Of a stretch of DNA of 19,640 bases, positions 6,207 through 15,466 are shown one piece after another (within the stretch, counting starts at the first letter, position 1; each line of letters starts with the position of its first letter). The position numbers and the translations under genes are program-made. The DNA is from Verrucomicrobiaceae bacterium (GTDB lineage: Bacteria; Verrucomicrobiota; Verrucomicrobiae; Verrucomicrobiales; Akkermansiaceae), in contig RPOS01000050.1 of assembly GCA_003820635.1 (NCBI GenBank), forward strand, positions 1 through 19,640. The letters are read 5' to 3'. The notes under the pieces are model-generated. The model was not told where the DNA came from and did no database searches. It saw nothing but the letters and a program-made list of their open reading frames with translations.

Positions 6207-7133
6207 ATGAAAGTCATCAGTGGAACCGCCCACCGCGCGCTCGCCGAGCGCATCGCCGAAAACCTCGGTCAACCTCTCGCCGACGTCCAAGTCACCGCCT
6301 TCCCGGATGGCGAGACCTTCGTCAAAATCAATGAAAACATCCGTGGCGAGGACGTTTTCATCATCCAGCCGAGCTGCCCGCCCACCAATCACAACATCAT
6401 GGAGTTGCTCATCATGGTGGATGCCGCGCGCCGCGCCAGCGCCGAGCGGATCACCGCGGTGATGCCGTTTTTCGGCTACGCCCGGCAGGACCGCAAGGAC
6501 CAGCCGCGCGTGCCCATCACCGCCAAGCTGGTGGCCAACCTGCTCACCTCCGCCGGCGTGAACCGCGTGCTCACCATGGACCTCCACGCGCCGCAGATCC
6601 AAGGCTTCTTCGACATCCCGGTGGACCATCTCTACGCCAAGCCCGTGCTCATCAACTACCTGCGCGAGCGCCACCCGGACACTTCCAACCTGACCGTCGT
6701 CTCGCCGGACGTCGGCGGTGTGAAAATGGCCCGCGCCTATGCCGAGGCGCTGGGAGCCGAGCTGGCCATCGTCGCCAAGCACCGCGTCAACGCCACCAAG
6801 GTGGAGGCCATGAACGTCATCGGCGAGGTGGAGGGACGCGATGTCCTGCTGGTGGATGACATGACGGAAACCGCCGGCACGCTGATGGCCGCGGCCGATA
6901 TCCTGCGACAAAGCGGCGCGCAACGCATCTACGCCGGAGTTTCCCACGCCATCCTCGGTGAAATGGCCCACGAGCGCATCAAGAACTCCGCCATTGAGGA
7001 AGTCATCACCACCGATTCCGTGCCGCAGGCCGCGGGACCCAAGGTGCATGTCGTCGGCATCGCCCCGCTGCTGGGCGAGGCGATCCGCCGCATCCACAGC
7101 GGGCACTCCATCACCACGCTTTTTGCCGTTTGA
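6207..7133 (+). CDS. prs: Ribose-phosphate pyrophosphokinase (PRPP synthetase)
   Basis: The enzyme makes phosphoribosyl pyrophosphate from ribose 5-phosphate and ATP, feeding nucleotide, histidine, tryptophan and NAD synthesis. It has 308 residues, close to the usual 310-320. Motifs seen are FPDGE near residue 28, MPFFGYARQDRK (the ATP loop, around residues 86-97), MDLHAPQIQGFFDIPVDHL (the pyrophosphate/metal region), VVSPDVGGVKMARAYA, and the PRPP loop VDDMTETAGTL near residue 216. The loop has TE where many bacterial enzymes have ID. The frame is open to 6066, but the family N-terminus (MKVISGTAHRALAERIA) fixes the ATG at 6207. No Shine-Dalgarno is seen. It is probably monocistronic, with 85 bases before the Yej operon. 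Confidence 0.96.
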   Translation: MKVISGTAHRALAERIAENLGQPLADVQVTAFPDGETFVKINENIRGEDVFIIQPSCPPTNHNIMELLIMVDAARRASAERITAVMPFFGYARQDRKDQPRVPITAKLVANLLTSAGVNRVLTMDLHAPQIQGFFDIPVDHLYAKPVLINYLRERHPDTSNLTVVSPDVGGVKMARAYAEALGAELAIVAKHRVNATKVEAMNVIGEVEGRDVLLVDDMTETAGTLMAAADILRQSGAQRIYAGVSHAILGEMAHERIKNSAIEEVITTDSVPQAAGPKVHVVGIAPLLGEAIRRIHSGHSITTLFAV

Positions 7134-7218
7134 GCGGCAGCCACGCCATCGAACGCCGCATGGCTGAATCCGGCTTGCATGCCCCCCCGTGCGGGTTAGA
7201 AACACGGCGTTCTTTCCT

Positions 7219-8562
7219 GTGAAAAGCTATTTCCTCCGCCGCCTGCTGCTGATTCCGCCGACCTTGATCGGCATCACGCTGCTGGTTTTCACCATCACGC
7301 GCTTCGTGCCCGGCGGGCCGATGGACCGGATGCTGCAGGAAGCGGCGCTGGGCGCGGACCAGGGCGGCAAGCGCTCATCATCCAGCCAGGCACAGGGCGG
7401 GCTGAGCGAGGAGCAACTCGAGGAGTTGGAGGAACAGTTCGGCCTCAACAAGCCGGTGCTCACCGCCTACCTGCAGTGGCTTGGGGCGGCCCCGCGCGAG
7501 GTGAGGATTTCCAAAGGCCAATTCGGCGCGCGCGGCGACCAGGCCATCGGCGGCGTGATCGACACCGACGTCACCGCAGAGGTGGTCCTGCGCGGCGACG
7601 GGCGCGTGGTGCGGGTGGACCGCAAAGGCGAAACGGTGGAATCCGCGCGCTTTGTCGAGAGCGGCAAGGACATCGCCGAGGAAGGCTGGAAAGTGCGCTA
7701 CGAGAGCGGGGCGGACCGCCAGGAACGCTTCAAGCGGCGCAACCCCGGCAACGCATCCGTGCCCGAATACGCGCCGCGGGTGGTGGTCTATCAGACGCGT
7801 TTCTCCGGCTTGATGCAGGGCGATCTCGGGCGCTCGACAGTCTATAATGATCCGGTGCACGAGATGATTTTCGCGCGGATGCCCATTGCGGTTTATTTCG
7901 GTCTGCTGACGGCCTTCATCACCTATTCGGTCTGCCTGCCGCTGGGAGTGCTCAAGGCCTTGAAACACCGGACCTTCATTGACTCCGCCAGCTCGGTGCT
8001 GATTTTCCTCGGTTACTCCATCCCCGGTTTCGCGCTGGGCGCGATCCTGCTGGTGCACCTCGGCGCGCGGATGAACCTGTTCCCGCTGTTCGGGCTGACC
8101 AGCGCGGATTTCGACCAGCTCGACACGGTGGGTAAAATCAAGGACCTCGCGCACCACACGGTGCTGCCGCTGATCTGTTATATCGTCGGCTCCTTCGCGA
8201 TGCTCACGATGATGACCAAGAACAACCTGATGGACAACCTGGCCGCGGACTACGTGCGCACGGCGGTGGCCAAGGGCGCGAGTTTCCGCCAGGCGGTCTT
8301 CGGCCATGCGTTCCGCAACTCGATGATCCCGATCGCCACCGGCCTCGGCAATCTCGTCACCGTGTTCATCGGCGGCTCGATGCTCATTGAGACCGTGTTC
8401 GACATCCAGGGCTTCGGCCTCTTGCAATATCAATCCGTTATCGCGCGCGACGTGCCGGTGATCATGGGCACGCTCACCATCGCCGCGTTCCTGATGCTCA
8501 TCGGCCATGTGATCTCCGACTTTATCGTGGCGATGGTGGACCCGCGCATCAAATTCGAGTGA
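7219..8562 (+). CDS. yejB: ABC oligopeptide transporter permease, YejB type
   Basis: This is an inner-membrane permease of the peptide/nickel family. The N-terminus VKSYFLRRLLLIPPTLIGI is the typical first helix, so I place the start at the GTG at 7219; the frame is also open to a GTG at 7189. The C-terminal two thirds matches E. coli YejB closely from memory: FPLFGLTSADFD, then LTMMTKNNLMDNL, then the EAA loop YVRTAVAKGASF near residue 345, and the ending DPRIKFE. At about 447 residues it is longer than the roughly 360 of YejB. About 100 extra residues sit between YLQWLG (near residue 83) and GDLGRS (near residue 202), in the periplasmic loop after the first helix. That segment is charged (GKDIAEEGWKVRY, RYESGADRQERFKRR). 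It is the first gene of a five-gene importer operon. Confidence 0.9.
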   Translation: MKSYFLRRLLLIPPTLIGITLLVFTITRFVPGGPMDRMLQEAALGADQGGKRSSSSQAQGGLSEEQLEELEEQFGLNKPVLTAYLQWLGAAPREVRISKGQFGARGDQAIGGVIDTDVTAEVVLRGDGRVVRVDRKGETVESARFVESGKDIAEEGWKVRYESGADRQERFKRRNPGNASVPEYAPRVVVYQTRFSGLMQGDLGRSTVYNDPVHEMIFARMPIAVYFGLLTAFITYSVCLPLGVLKALKHRTFIDSASSVLIFLGYSIPGFALGAILLVHLGARMNLFPLFGLTSADFDQLDTVGKIKDLAHHTVLPLICYIVGSFAMLTMMTKNNLMDNLAADYVRTAVAKGASFRQAVFGHAFRNSMIPIATGLGNLVTVFIGGSMLIETVFDIQGFGLLQYQSVIARDVPVIMGTLTIAAFLMLIGHVISDFIVAMVDPRIKFE

Positions 8563-8565
8563 CCC

Positions 8566-10137
8566 ATGCGAGCTGCCGGATTTTTTCTAACCATATTGGG
8601 AGGGCTCGCCGCAACCGGCGAACTGCGGCAGATCGCGTTTCCCACCGCGCGGTGGTTTTTCAATACCAGCCGCCAGGTGCCATGGCTGCACAGCGGGCGC
8701 GATGGCGCGCTTTTCCCTTGGTTTGGCTGGCTGGGCGCACTGCTGCTGGTGATCTGTGGCCTTGCCATGGTGCTGCGTTCCTTCACCCGCGGCCCGCGTA
8801 ATCCCATCACCCTGCGCCGCATCCAGCGCTTCCGTGAAATCAAGCGCGGCTACTACTCGCTCATCATCCTGATCATCCTCGGCGGGCTCGCGGCGCTCGA
8901 CCAAGTGGTGGTGGGCAAGCGTGCGCTGGCGGTGCAATACAAGGACCAGTGGACTTTTCCCGCCTTCCTCACGCAGGACCTCAAGAACAAGGATTTCGGC
9001 ATCACCGGGGAAATGGAGGAAGCCCCCGTCAACTACCGGAAGCTCAAGAAAATGCTCCGCGAGAGCGGCGAGGGCCGGGTGATCATGCCGCCCATCCCCT
9101 ACGATCCCACCGGTGACACGCTGCCGCCCCGCTCGCGGCCGCTGATCCTGCGCGAGGGCATCTATCATGAAGCCGGCTCCAACTCTCCTTTCTGGGGCCT
9201 GGCCGGACGCTACCATGATGTGGACGAAGCCCGCATCCACATCCGTCACACCCTGCGCAACGGACGCCTCTCCGGCCCGGCCGATGGTTGGAACAAGGAG
9301 TCCATACCCGTTTACAACGCCGACTATCTGGACGGAAAACCCGTCAACGAGCAATACAACGGCGAGGGCAGCCGCGAGGATTTCCTCGCCATCTCCGGCG
9401 AGGAACTGCGCGCCATCAAATACCACCCGGCACCGCCGATCCCCGAGGAGGGCAACTGGCTCGGCACCACTTCCCAAGGCTATGACGTGCTGGCCTACCT
9501 CTACGGCGGCCTGCAGGTGAACTTCAAGGCCGCCATCATCTATCTGCCCATCGTCTATCTCATCGGCATCACCATCGGTATGATGATGGGCTACTTAGGC
9601 GGTTGGTTCGACCTCGCCGTGCAGCGGCTCATCGAGATTTTCTCCAACATGCCCTTCCTCTTCGTGGTGATCATTTTCTCCAGCATGGTGCCGGATCAGT
9701 TCAAAGGCCTGCCGGTGGTGCTCACCATACTCATCGTCTTCGGCTGGATGGGCATGACCTACCTGATGCGCACCGCCGCCTACCGCGACAAGGAGCGCGA
9801 CTACATCGCCGCCGCGCGCGTGCTGGGCGCGGGCACTCCGCGCATCCTCTTCCGCCACCTGCTGCCAAACACCATCGCCATCATCGTCACGCTGGTGCCA
9901 TTCACCATTTCCGGGCTGGTTTCCGCACTCACCTCGCTCGACTACCTCGGCTTCGGCCTGCCGCCGGAACACGCCACCTGGGGCCGCCTGCTCAACGACG
10001 GCCTTTCCAATCTATCAGCTCCATGGCTGGTCACCTCCACCTTCGCTGTGCTGGTGGGCCTGCTGGTGCTCATCACCTTCGTGGGCGAGGCCGTGCGCGA
10101 AGCCTTCGATCCGAAAAAATTCACTTATTACCGTTGA
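8566..10137 (+). CDS. yejE: ABC oligopeptide transporter permease, YejE type
   Basis: This second inner-membrane permease starts 3 bases after yejB. Family features are RIQRFREIKRGYYSL with the following helix, NWLGTTSQGYDVLA near residue 296, YLGGWFDLAVQRLIEIFSNMP, the EAA loop DYIAAARVLGAG near residue 414, SLDYLGFGLPP, and the ending FVGEAVREAFDPKKF. These fit YejE well. It has 523 residues against about 340 in E. coli. The excess is an N-terminal extension of about 85 residues with two extra hydrophobic segments, and an insertion of about 90 residues (roughly 190-285) in the periplasmic segment before NWLGT. No obvious Shine-Dalgarno; coupling to yejB is likely. Confidence 0.92.
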   Translation: MRAAGFFLTILGGLAATGELRQIAFPTARWFFNTSRQVPWLHSGRDGALFPWFGWLGALLLVICGLAMVLRSFTRGPRNPITLRRIQRFREIKRGYYSLIILIILGGLAALDQVVVGKRALAVQYKDQWTFPAFLTQDLKNKDFGITGEMEEAPVNYRKLKKMLRESGEGRVIMPPIPYDPTGDTLPPRSRPLILREGIYHEAGSNSPFWGLAGRYHDVDEARIHIRHTLRNGRLSGPADGWNKESIPVYNADYLDGKPVNEQYNGEGSREDFLAISGEELRAIKYHPAPPIPEEGNWLGTTSQGYDVLAYLYGGLQVNFKAAIIYLPIVYLIGITIGMMMGYLGGWFDLAVQRLIEIFSNMPFLFVVIIFSSMVPDQFKGLPVVLTILIVFGWMGMTYLMRTAAYRDKERDYIAAARVLGAGTPRILFRHLLPNTIAIIVTLVPFTISGLVSALTSLDYLGFGLPPEHATWGRLLNDGLSNLSAPWLVTSTFAVLVGLLVLITFVGEAVREAFDPKKFTYYR

Positions 10138-12290
10138 TGCGCCGCCTGATGAAACGCCTGGCCATGCCCACCCTCGGCGCTCTCGCACTGCTGGCGCTGC
10201 CGGCTTGCAACCGCGATCCCGTGGAAACCGCCCGCACGCTGGAGTTCGAGTCGTTCCTGCCGATATACAACCGCCACATCCGCGGCTGGCTCGAGACCCA
10301 ACAGCAAGCGAACGCCGAGGCCATCTCCGGCAACGAAGCCGCGCTTGCCACCGCCGAGGGCGAGGCCCGCGAGTTGCTCGAAGTGCAGGCCGCGTCGCTG
10401 CGTCGCGAGCAGGAAAAATGGCGCTTCCGCCTGTCGCTCGGAGATTTTCTCAAAATCGGCGATCCCTCGGAAATCCCCACCGGCCTGGTCTGGGAAAACG
10501 GCATGGACCAGCCCGAGATCGGCGATCCCGCCGCGAAAAAAGGCGGTGTCTTCCGCAAGGTCATCTCGACGTTTCCGCCCACCATCCGCCCATTCGGTGA
10601 CAACTCCAACAACTCCTTCCGCGGGGATTTGTATGACAACATCGACATGCCACTCGTGGCGCTGCACTTGGAGACCATGGAGATGATTCCCGGCCTGGCC
10701 AAGGAGTGGGCGTCCTCGGAAGACGGCCGCACCATCTGGTTCAGGATCGATCCCGATGCCCGTTATTCCGACGGCGTGCCGGTGCTTTCACGCGATTTCC
10801 TCGTCTCTGTTTACCTGCGGGTCTCGGACCACATCGTCAATCCCTACGCCAAGCAGTTCTACCGCGAGAACATCGCGCAGATCGCCATGTTCGACGATCA
10901 CACGGTGGCCATATCATTGCCGGAGGCCAAGGTCTATGCTCCGGCGCTCGCCGGGGCCATCACGCCCTCGCCACCGCATTTCTATGCGGAATACGGCCCG
11001 GATTACAGCGAGCGCTACCAATGGCGTTTTCCACCCACCACCGGGGCCTACGAAGTGCTGCCGGAGGACATCGTCAAGGGCGCATCCATCACCCAGACGC
11101 GCGTCAAGGATTGGTGGGCGCGGGACCGCAAATACTACCGCTATCGTTTCAACCCGGACAAGATCGTCCACACCGTGGTGCGGGACGACTCCAAGGCCTT
11201 CGAGTTGTTCCGCGCCGGCGAGATCGACACCTTCTTCCTGGTGCGCCCGGACCTCTGGTATGAGAAATCCGAGATCGAGCAGTTTTACAAAGGCTACATC
11301 GAGCGCGTCGTCTTCTACAACCGCTACCCCAAGGTGCCACGCGGGCTTTATCTCAATGTCAGCAAACCGCCGCTCGACGACCGCAACGTGCGCATCGGCA
11401 TCACTCATGCCCTGAACTGGCAGAAGGTCATCGACGTGATGTTCCGGGGCGATTACCAGCGCCTGAATGCCTTCAACGAAGGTTACACCCTCTTCAGCGA
11501 TCCCTCCATCACCGCGCGGCCATTCTCCATCCAGCTCGCCCGCGAGGCCTTCCGCCAGGCCGGATTCACCAACGAGGGCAGGGACGGCATCCTCACCAAA
11601 CCGGACGGCACCCGCCTCTCCATTTCCCTCACTTATCCGGTGATGCCTATTTCGGACCGCATTTTCGCCATCCTGCGCGAGGAGGCCAGGGCCGCCGGTC
11701 TCGACCTCCGGCTCGACGGACTGGAAACCACCGTCACCTACAATAAAGTGATGCAGAAACAACACCAGATGTATTTCGGCAGCTGGCTGATCACTCCGCC
11801 GATGCCGGATTTCCATCAGTTCCTGCACTCCACCAACGCATACGACGAGAAGGGCAACATCAAACCCCAGACCAATAACATCTTCGTCTGGAGCCGCCCG
11901 GATACCGATCTGCTCAGCGAGCAGGTCCGCACCGCCCGCACCGAGGAGGAACTGCGCGAGGCCACCGGGAAGCTCCAGCGCATCATGCATGACGAGGCGA
12001 TCTTCGCCCCCGCTTACACCGTGGATTTCATCCGCCTCGCCTCATGGCGCTGGGTCCGCTGGCCGGACAGTGAAACCACGCGCTTCAGCCCGCCGGTGGT
12101 CTATGATCCCCATGAGGCATACGTGCACTGGATCGATGAGCAAATGCGGGAGGAAACTCTGGCCGCCCGCAGATCCGGCAAGTCTTTCCGGGAATCCACC
12201 AAAGTCGTGGACGCCTACCGCCTGCCCGCCCCGCCTGCCGCTGCCAAAAACGCCAGCCCACCGGCCGCCGCCCCCCCCGAAACCCCATGA
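10137..12290 (+). CDS. yejA: Extracellular solute-binding lipoprotein, YejA-like (SBP family 5)
   Basis: This is the substrate-capture component of the importer. The start ATG at 10137 overlaps the yejE stop as TGATG; the frame is open upstream, but only as a shadow of yejE. The N-terminus [16 protein letters not shown] runs into LLALPAC with the lipid-anchor Cys at 24. Residues about 40-110 are helical and Glu/Ala/Gln-rich, probably a coiled coil. The SBP_bac_5 domain follows ([65 protein letters not shown], and [15 protein letters not shown]). The C-terminus is a Pro/Ala-rich tail of about 25 residues. The total of 717 residues exceeds E. coli YejA (about 600). By homology the ligand is probably an oligopeptide, but it cannot be read from sequence. 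Confidence 0.9.
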   Translation: MRRLMKRLAMPTLGALALLALPACNRDPVETARTLEFESFLPIYNRHIRGWLETQQQANAEAISGNEAALATAEGEARELLEVQAASLRREQEKWRFRLSLGDFLKIGDPSEIPTGLVWENGMDQPEIGDPAAKKGGVFRKVISTFPPTIRPFGDNSNNSFRGDLYDNIDMPLVALHLETMEMIPGLAKEWASSEDGRTIWFRIDPDARYSDGVPVLSRDFLVSVYLRVSDHIVNPYAKQFYRENIAQIAMFDDHTVAISLPEAKVYAPALAGAITPSPPHFYAEYGPDYSERYQWRFPPTTGAYEVLPEDIVKGASITQTRVKDWWARDRKYYRYRFNPDKIVHTVVRDDSKAFELFRAGEIDTFFLVRPDLWYEKSEIEQFYKGYIERVVFYNRYPKVPRGLYLNVSKPPLDDRNVRIGITHALNWQKVIDVMFRGDYQRLNAFNEGYTLFSDPSITARPFSIQLAREAFRQAGFTNEGRDGILTKPDGTRLSISLTYPVMPISDRIFAILREEARAAGLDLRLDGLETTVTYNKVMQKQHQMYFGSWLITPPMPDFHQFLHSTNAYDEKGNIKPQTNNIFVWSRPDTDLLSEQVRTARTEEELREATGKLQRIMHDEAIFAPAYTVDFIRLASWRWVRWPDSETTRFSPPVVYDPHEAYVHWIDEQMREETLAARRSGKSFRESTKVVDAYRLPAPPAAAKNASPPAAAPPETP

Positions 12291-13276
12291 ACGGCACTAA
12301 CGGAAACATCCTGGAGGTGAACAAGCTCATCACCTCGTTCGAGACCGACCGCGGCCTGCTGCGCGCCGTCGATCAGGTCTCCTTCTCGGTGCCCGCAGGC
12401 AAAACCGTCGGCATCGTCGGCGAGTCCGGCTGCGGCAAGAGCGTCACCGCCATGTCCATCGTGCGGCTGCTGCCCCAGCCTGCCGGCAAGATCCTCGGCG
12501 GCCACGTGCTCTTCAAGGGCCGCGATCTGGTGCAGGCCAGCGACGATGAAATCCGGCGTGTGCGCGGCGGCGAGATCGGCGTGATTTTCCAGGAGCCGAT
12601 GTCCGCGCTCAACCCAGTCCACCGCATCGGCCGCCAGGTGGTGGAGGTCTTCCGCCTCCATCAGAAAATCTCCAAGCGAGACGCCTGGGACGCGGCGGTG
12701 GAAATGCTCGACCTGGTGCGCATCCCGGCTCCGGAAAAGCGCATGATGGACTACCCGCACCAACTCTCCGGCGGCATGCGCCAGCGCATCGTCATCGCCC
12801 TGGCGCTCGCCTGCCGGCCGTCGCTGGTCATCGCGGACGAGCCGACCACCGCGCTGGACGTCACCGTGCAGGCGCAGATCCTCGACCTGATGGCGCGCCT
12901 GCAGAACGAGATGAAAATGTCCATCATCCTCATCACGCACGACCTCGGCGTCATCGCCGAAACCTGCGATGAAGTCGTGGTGATGTATGCCGGCCGCGTG
13001 GTGGAAAAAGCCTCCGCCACCGAGCTCTTTGCCAATCCGCTGCACGCCTACACCAAGGGCCTGCTCAACTCGATTCCCACGCTGGAAACCCCGTCCAAAT
13101 CCGTTCTCAACACCATCCCCGGCATGGTCGCCTCGCTGGCGGAACACACCCACGGCTGCCGTTTCTGCCAGCGCATGGGCCGCAGCCTGCCCGGCACCCG
13201 CGAGCGCCCGGCCTTCAGCGAAGTCTCGCCCGGCCACTGGGTGGAAACCTGCCCGGAATGTTATCAGCCAGCATAA
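12287..13276 (+). CDS. Peptide ABC transporter ATP-binding protein (DppD/OppD type; N-terminal half of YejF)
   Basis: This is a cytoplasmic ATPase of the importer. It has the Walker A GESGCGKS at residues 45-52, the Q-loop [11 protein letters not shown], the signature LSGGMRQR near residue 160, the Walker [13 protein letters not shown], and the switch histidine in LITHDLGV. The family C-terminal domain is present ([15 protein letters not shown]), followed by a four-cysteine pattern GCRFC...CPEC that in some dipeptide permease ATPases binds an iron-sulfur cluster. Length is 329 residues. The ATG overlaps the yejA stop as ATGA. In E. coli this protein and the next are fused as YejF; here they are separate genes. 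Confidence 0.93.
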   Translation: MNGTNGNILEVNKLITSFETDRGLLRAVDQVSFSVPAGKTVGIVGESGCGKSVTAMSIVRLLPQPAGKILGGHVLFKGRDLVQASDDEIRRVRGGEIGVIFQEPMSALNPVHRIGRQVVEVFRLHQKISKRDAWDAAVEMLDLVRIPAPEKRMMDYPHQLSGGMRQRIVIALALACRPSLVIADEPTTALDVTVQAQILDLMARLQNEMKMSIILITHDLGVIAETCDEVVVMYAGRVVEKASATELFANPLHAYTKGLLNSIPTLETPSKSVLNTIPGMVASLAEHTHGCRFCQRMGRSLPGTRERPAFSEVSPGHWVETCPECYQPA

Positions 13277-13292
13277 GTCTTATCGGACCTAT

Positions 13293-14309
13293 ATGACCCA
13301 TCCTCTTCTATCCGTCCAAGACCTCCGCGTCCACTTCCCGGTGCGCTCCGGCGTCATGCTGCGCCAGAACGGCGCGGTGCGTGCGGTGGACGGCGTTTCG
13401 CTGGACATCGCGCCCGGCGAAACCCTCGGCCTCGTCGGTGAGTCCGGCTGCGGCAAGTCCACCCTCGGCAAGGCCGTGGTGCGCCTGCTCAAGCCGACCT
13501 CCGGCAGCGTCCGCTTCGAAGAAAAGGACATCTCGCACCTCAGCCAGCGCGCGTTGCGGCCGCTGCGCCGCGATTTCCAGATGATCTTCCAGGATCCCGC
13601 CGAATCGCTCGATCCACGCATGAGCGTGCGCTCGATCATCGAGGAGCCCTTCATCATCCACCGCATCGGCAACCGCGCGGAACGCACCAAGCGCGTCAAT
13701 GAATTGTTAGACCGCGTCGGCCTGCCGACCTCCGCCGCAGAACGCTACTCGTTCGAGTTTTCCGGCGGCCAGCGCCAGCGCATCGGCATCGCCCGCGCGC
13801 TGGCCCTCAAGCCCAAGCTCATCGTCTGCGACGAGCCGGTTTCCGCGCTGGATGTCTCGATCCAATCCCAGATCCTCAACCTGTTAGTAGAACTCCAGCA
13901 GGACTTCGGCCTGTCCTATCTTTTCATCGCCCATGACCTCTCGGTGGTCAAACACGTCAGCGACCGCGTGGCGGTCATGTATCTCGGGAAAATCGTCGAA
14001 CTCGCCCCGGCGGAAACGATTTACCGCGATCCTCGCCACGCCTACACCAAGGCGCTGCTCTCCGCCATCCCCTCGCCGGATCCACGGGCGCGCCGCGAGA
14101 AAATCCTGCTCGAAGGCGATGTCCCCTCGCCCATCGATCCACCGGCCGGCAGCGCCTTCGGCCACCGCATCAAGCACCCGCGCTACGAGGAAAGCGTGGG
14201 CATGGATCTTTCTCTAACGGAAATCGCGCCCGGCCACATGGTCGCGGCGGATCCGTGCGGCCTCACCGAGCAAGACTGGCAAGCACTGCAAACCGGGAGA
14301 ATCCCATGA
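13293..14309 (+). CDS. Peptide ABC transporter ATP-binding protein (DppF/OppF type; C-terminal half of YejF)
   Basis: This is the second ATPase of the importer, 338 residues. The Walker A GESGCGKS is at 49-56, with the Q-loop [11 protein letters not shown], the signature [12 protein letters not shown], the Walker [13 protein letters not shown] and the switch [10 protein letters not shown]. The family C-terminal region is present ([30 protein letters not shown]), but the usual cysteine cluster is replaced ([15 protein letters not shown], with only one Cys near the end). Only one of the two ATPases could therefore hold a C-terminal cluster. The start is the ATG at 13293, 16 bases after the preceding stop; the frame open to 12987 is a shadow of the first ATPase. 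It is the last gene of the operon. Confidence 0.93.
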   Translation: MTHPLLSVQDLRVHFPVRSGVMLRQNGAVRAVDGVSLDIAPGETLGLVGESGCGKSTLGKAVVRLLKPTSGSVRFEEKDISHLSQRALRPLRRDFQMIFQDPAESLDPRMSVRSIIEEPFIIHRIGNRAERTKRVNELLDRVGLPTSAAERYSFEFSGGQRQRIGIARALALKPKLIVCDEPVSALDVSIQSQILNLLVELQQDFGLSYLFIAHDLSVVKHVSDRVAVMYLGKIVELAPAETIYRDPRHAYTKALLSAIPSPDPRARREKILLEGDVPSPIDPPAGSAFGHRIKHPRYEESVGMDLSLTEIAPGHMVAADPCGLTEQDWQALQTGRIP

Positions 14310-14314
14310 TGTAA

Positions 14315-14464
14315 CCGCCCACATCCGGGACAGCACCGCCCAAAACCAAAACCGCACCCGGATTTTTCCACGCCATCGCCGTGGCCATCGGCCTCTTCAG
14401 CTGGGTGCAGCCAGCCGCGGCGCTTGAGCCCGCGCTGCCGTTACGCCTGAGCGTGAATCCCTGA
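14315..14464 (+). pseudogene. Relic of a small exported protein (signal-peptide-like)
   Basis: The frame reads ATG ATG TAA at 14306-14314, overlapping the preceding stop, and then stays open for 49 codons to TGA at 14462-14464. The open part contains GFFHAIAVAIGLFSW followed by VQPAAALEP, which looks like a signal-peptide core with an A-x-A cleavage site, preceded by Lys residues. It has GC-rich third positions as in real genes here. There is no usable start after the TAA. I read it as a mutated or truncated exported protein gene once coupled to the Yej operon. The overlap with a candidate terminator lowers confidence. Confidence 0.35.
14323..14367 (+). terminator. Candidate intrinsic terminator of the Yej operon
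   Basis: ATCCGGG at 14323-14329 pairs with CCCGGAT at 14357-14363 and is followed directly by TTTT (14364-14367). The 27-base loop is long and A/C-rich, which weakens the call. It lies 13 bases after the last operon gene. Confidence 0.4.
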
Positions 14465-14483
14465 AGCGCGGGTTTTCCATTGC

Positions 14484-15416
14484 GTGGCGCAGCCGCCATA
14501 TCAAGGCTGCGGGCGCTTGCCGCGCTTCATCTATCTCCAGCTGCACCTGTTGGTCGCCCTGCTTGCGACCACGGCGGTTTTCGGGCACCTCATCACGCTG
14601 GGCGCGCCGGCGCTGGTGGTCTGGCGCTCGCTGCTCGCCGCGCTGGGCGGGGCATTTCTGTTAGCAGTGGTGATGCGGCGCGAGGTGCTGCCGCCGCCGG
14701 GAAGGATGCTGCAACTCATCGGCATCGGCGGCATTGTGGGCATGCACTGGATGTGTTTTTTCGGCGCGATCAAGCTGGCCAACATCTCGATCTGCCTCGC
14801 CGGCCTGGCCACCGTGTCGTTTTTCACCGCCTTCACCGAGCCCCTGCTGGAGCGGCGGCGGGTGCGCCCGCTGGAAGTGCTGCTGGGCCTGCTGGTGTTG
14901 TTGGGAATCCTGCTCGTCGCCGGCTTTGAGCGCGGCCGCCTGCTCGGGCTGGCCGTCGCGCTGCTCAGCGCCCTGCTCGCCGCGGTGTTTCCGGTGTTGA
15001 ACCGGCGGCTCATCAAGCAGGCGGGCATGAACCCGCTGGTGATGGTGGTTTGGGAAATGGTGGGCGCCTGCGCCGTTTGCCTGCTGGCGCTGCCCTTGGT
15101 GGAAGGCCGCGGCGCTTACGCCGGACTGCTGGATTTGCAGGGGCTGGACTGGCTGTGGCTGCTGCTTCTGGCCTGGGCCTGCACGGTTTTCGCACACGCG
15201 TTTCATATCCACCTGCTGCGCCACCTCAGCGCCTACACGGCGAATCTCGCGGTCAATTTCGAGCCGGTCTATGGCATCGTAGCCGCAGCGCTGCTCTTCG
15301 GTGAGCACCGCCAGATGCACCCGGGATTCTTCATCGGCACCTCGGCCATCCTGATCGCCAATATCGCCCATCCGCTGATCCTGCGGGAAATCGCCCGGCG
15401 CAAGTCGCCGGGTTGA
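14484..15416 (+). CDS. EamA/DMT-superfamily transporter
   Basis: This is an integral membrane protein of about 310 residues with roughly ten hydrophobic helices in two EamA repeats. Repeat 1 starts YLQLHLLVALLATTAVFG, with LVVWRSLLAALGG and ISICLAGLATVSFFTAFTEP. Repeat 2 includes LLSALLAAVFPVLNRRLIKQ, MVVWEMVGACAVCL and, near the end, YTANLAVNFEPVYGIVAAAL, the typical family segment. Substrates of these exporters (amino acids, metabolites, drugs) cannot be told from sequence. The start is GTG at 14484; the in-frame TTG at 14517 would place Met directly before PRFIYLQ and is a plausible alternative. No Shine-Dalgarno is seen. The M16 peptidase gene follows after 50 bases. Confidence 0.88.
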   Translation: MAQPPYQGCGRLPRFIYLQLHLLVALLATTAVFGHLITLGAPALVVWRSLLAALGGAFLLAVVMRREVLPPPGRMLQLIGIGGIVGMHWMCFFGAIKLANISICLAGLATVSFFTAFTEPLLERRRVRPLEVLLGLLVLLGILLVAGFERGRLLGLAVALLSALLAAVFPVLNRRLIKQAGMNPLVMVVWEMVGACAVCLLALPLVEGRGAYAGLLDLQGLDWLWLLLLAWACTVFAHAFHIHLLRHLSAYTANLAVNFEPVYGIVAAALLFGEHRQMHPGFFIGTSAILIANIAHPLILREIARRKSPG

Positions 15417-15466
15417 GGGCTTTTTCGGCGTTGCCAAAGCGGTTGCGAGTCCACCACGCTGCCGCC

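Noticed and set aside
6198..7205. 335-codon open frame antisense to prs
   Set aside because: Mirrors prs codon pattern (His/Asp/Gly-rich), with no recognisable domain; the same applies to the long antisense frames at 7378-8508, 8587-9477, 10914-11990, 12215-13237, 14661-15479 and 3514-4242.
9603..10136. Open frame upstream of yejA suggesting a much longer protein
   Set aside because: It overlaps yejE completely and reads as Arg/His/Pro-rich shadow; the lipoprotein signal peptide fixes the start at 10137.
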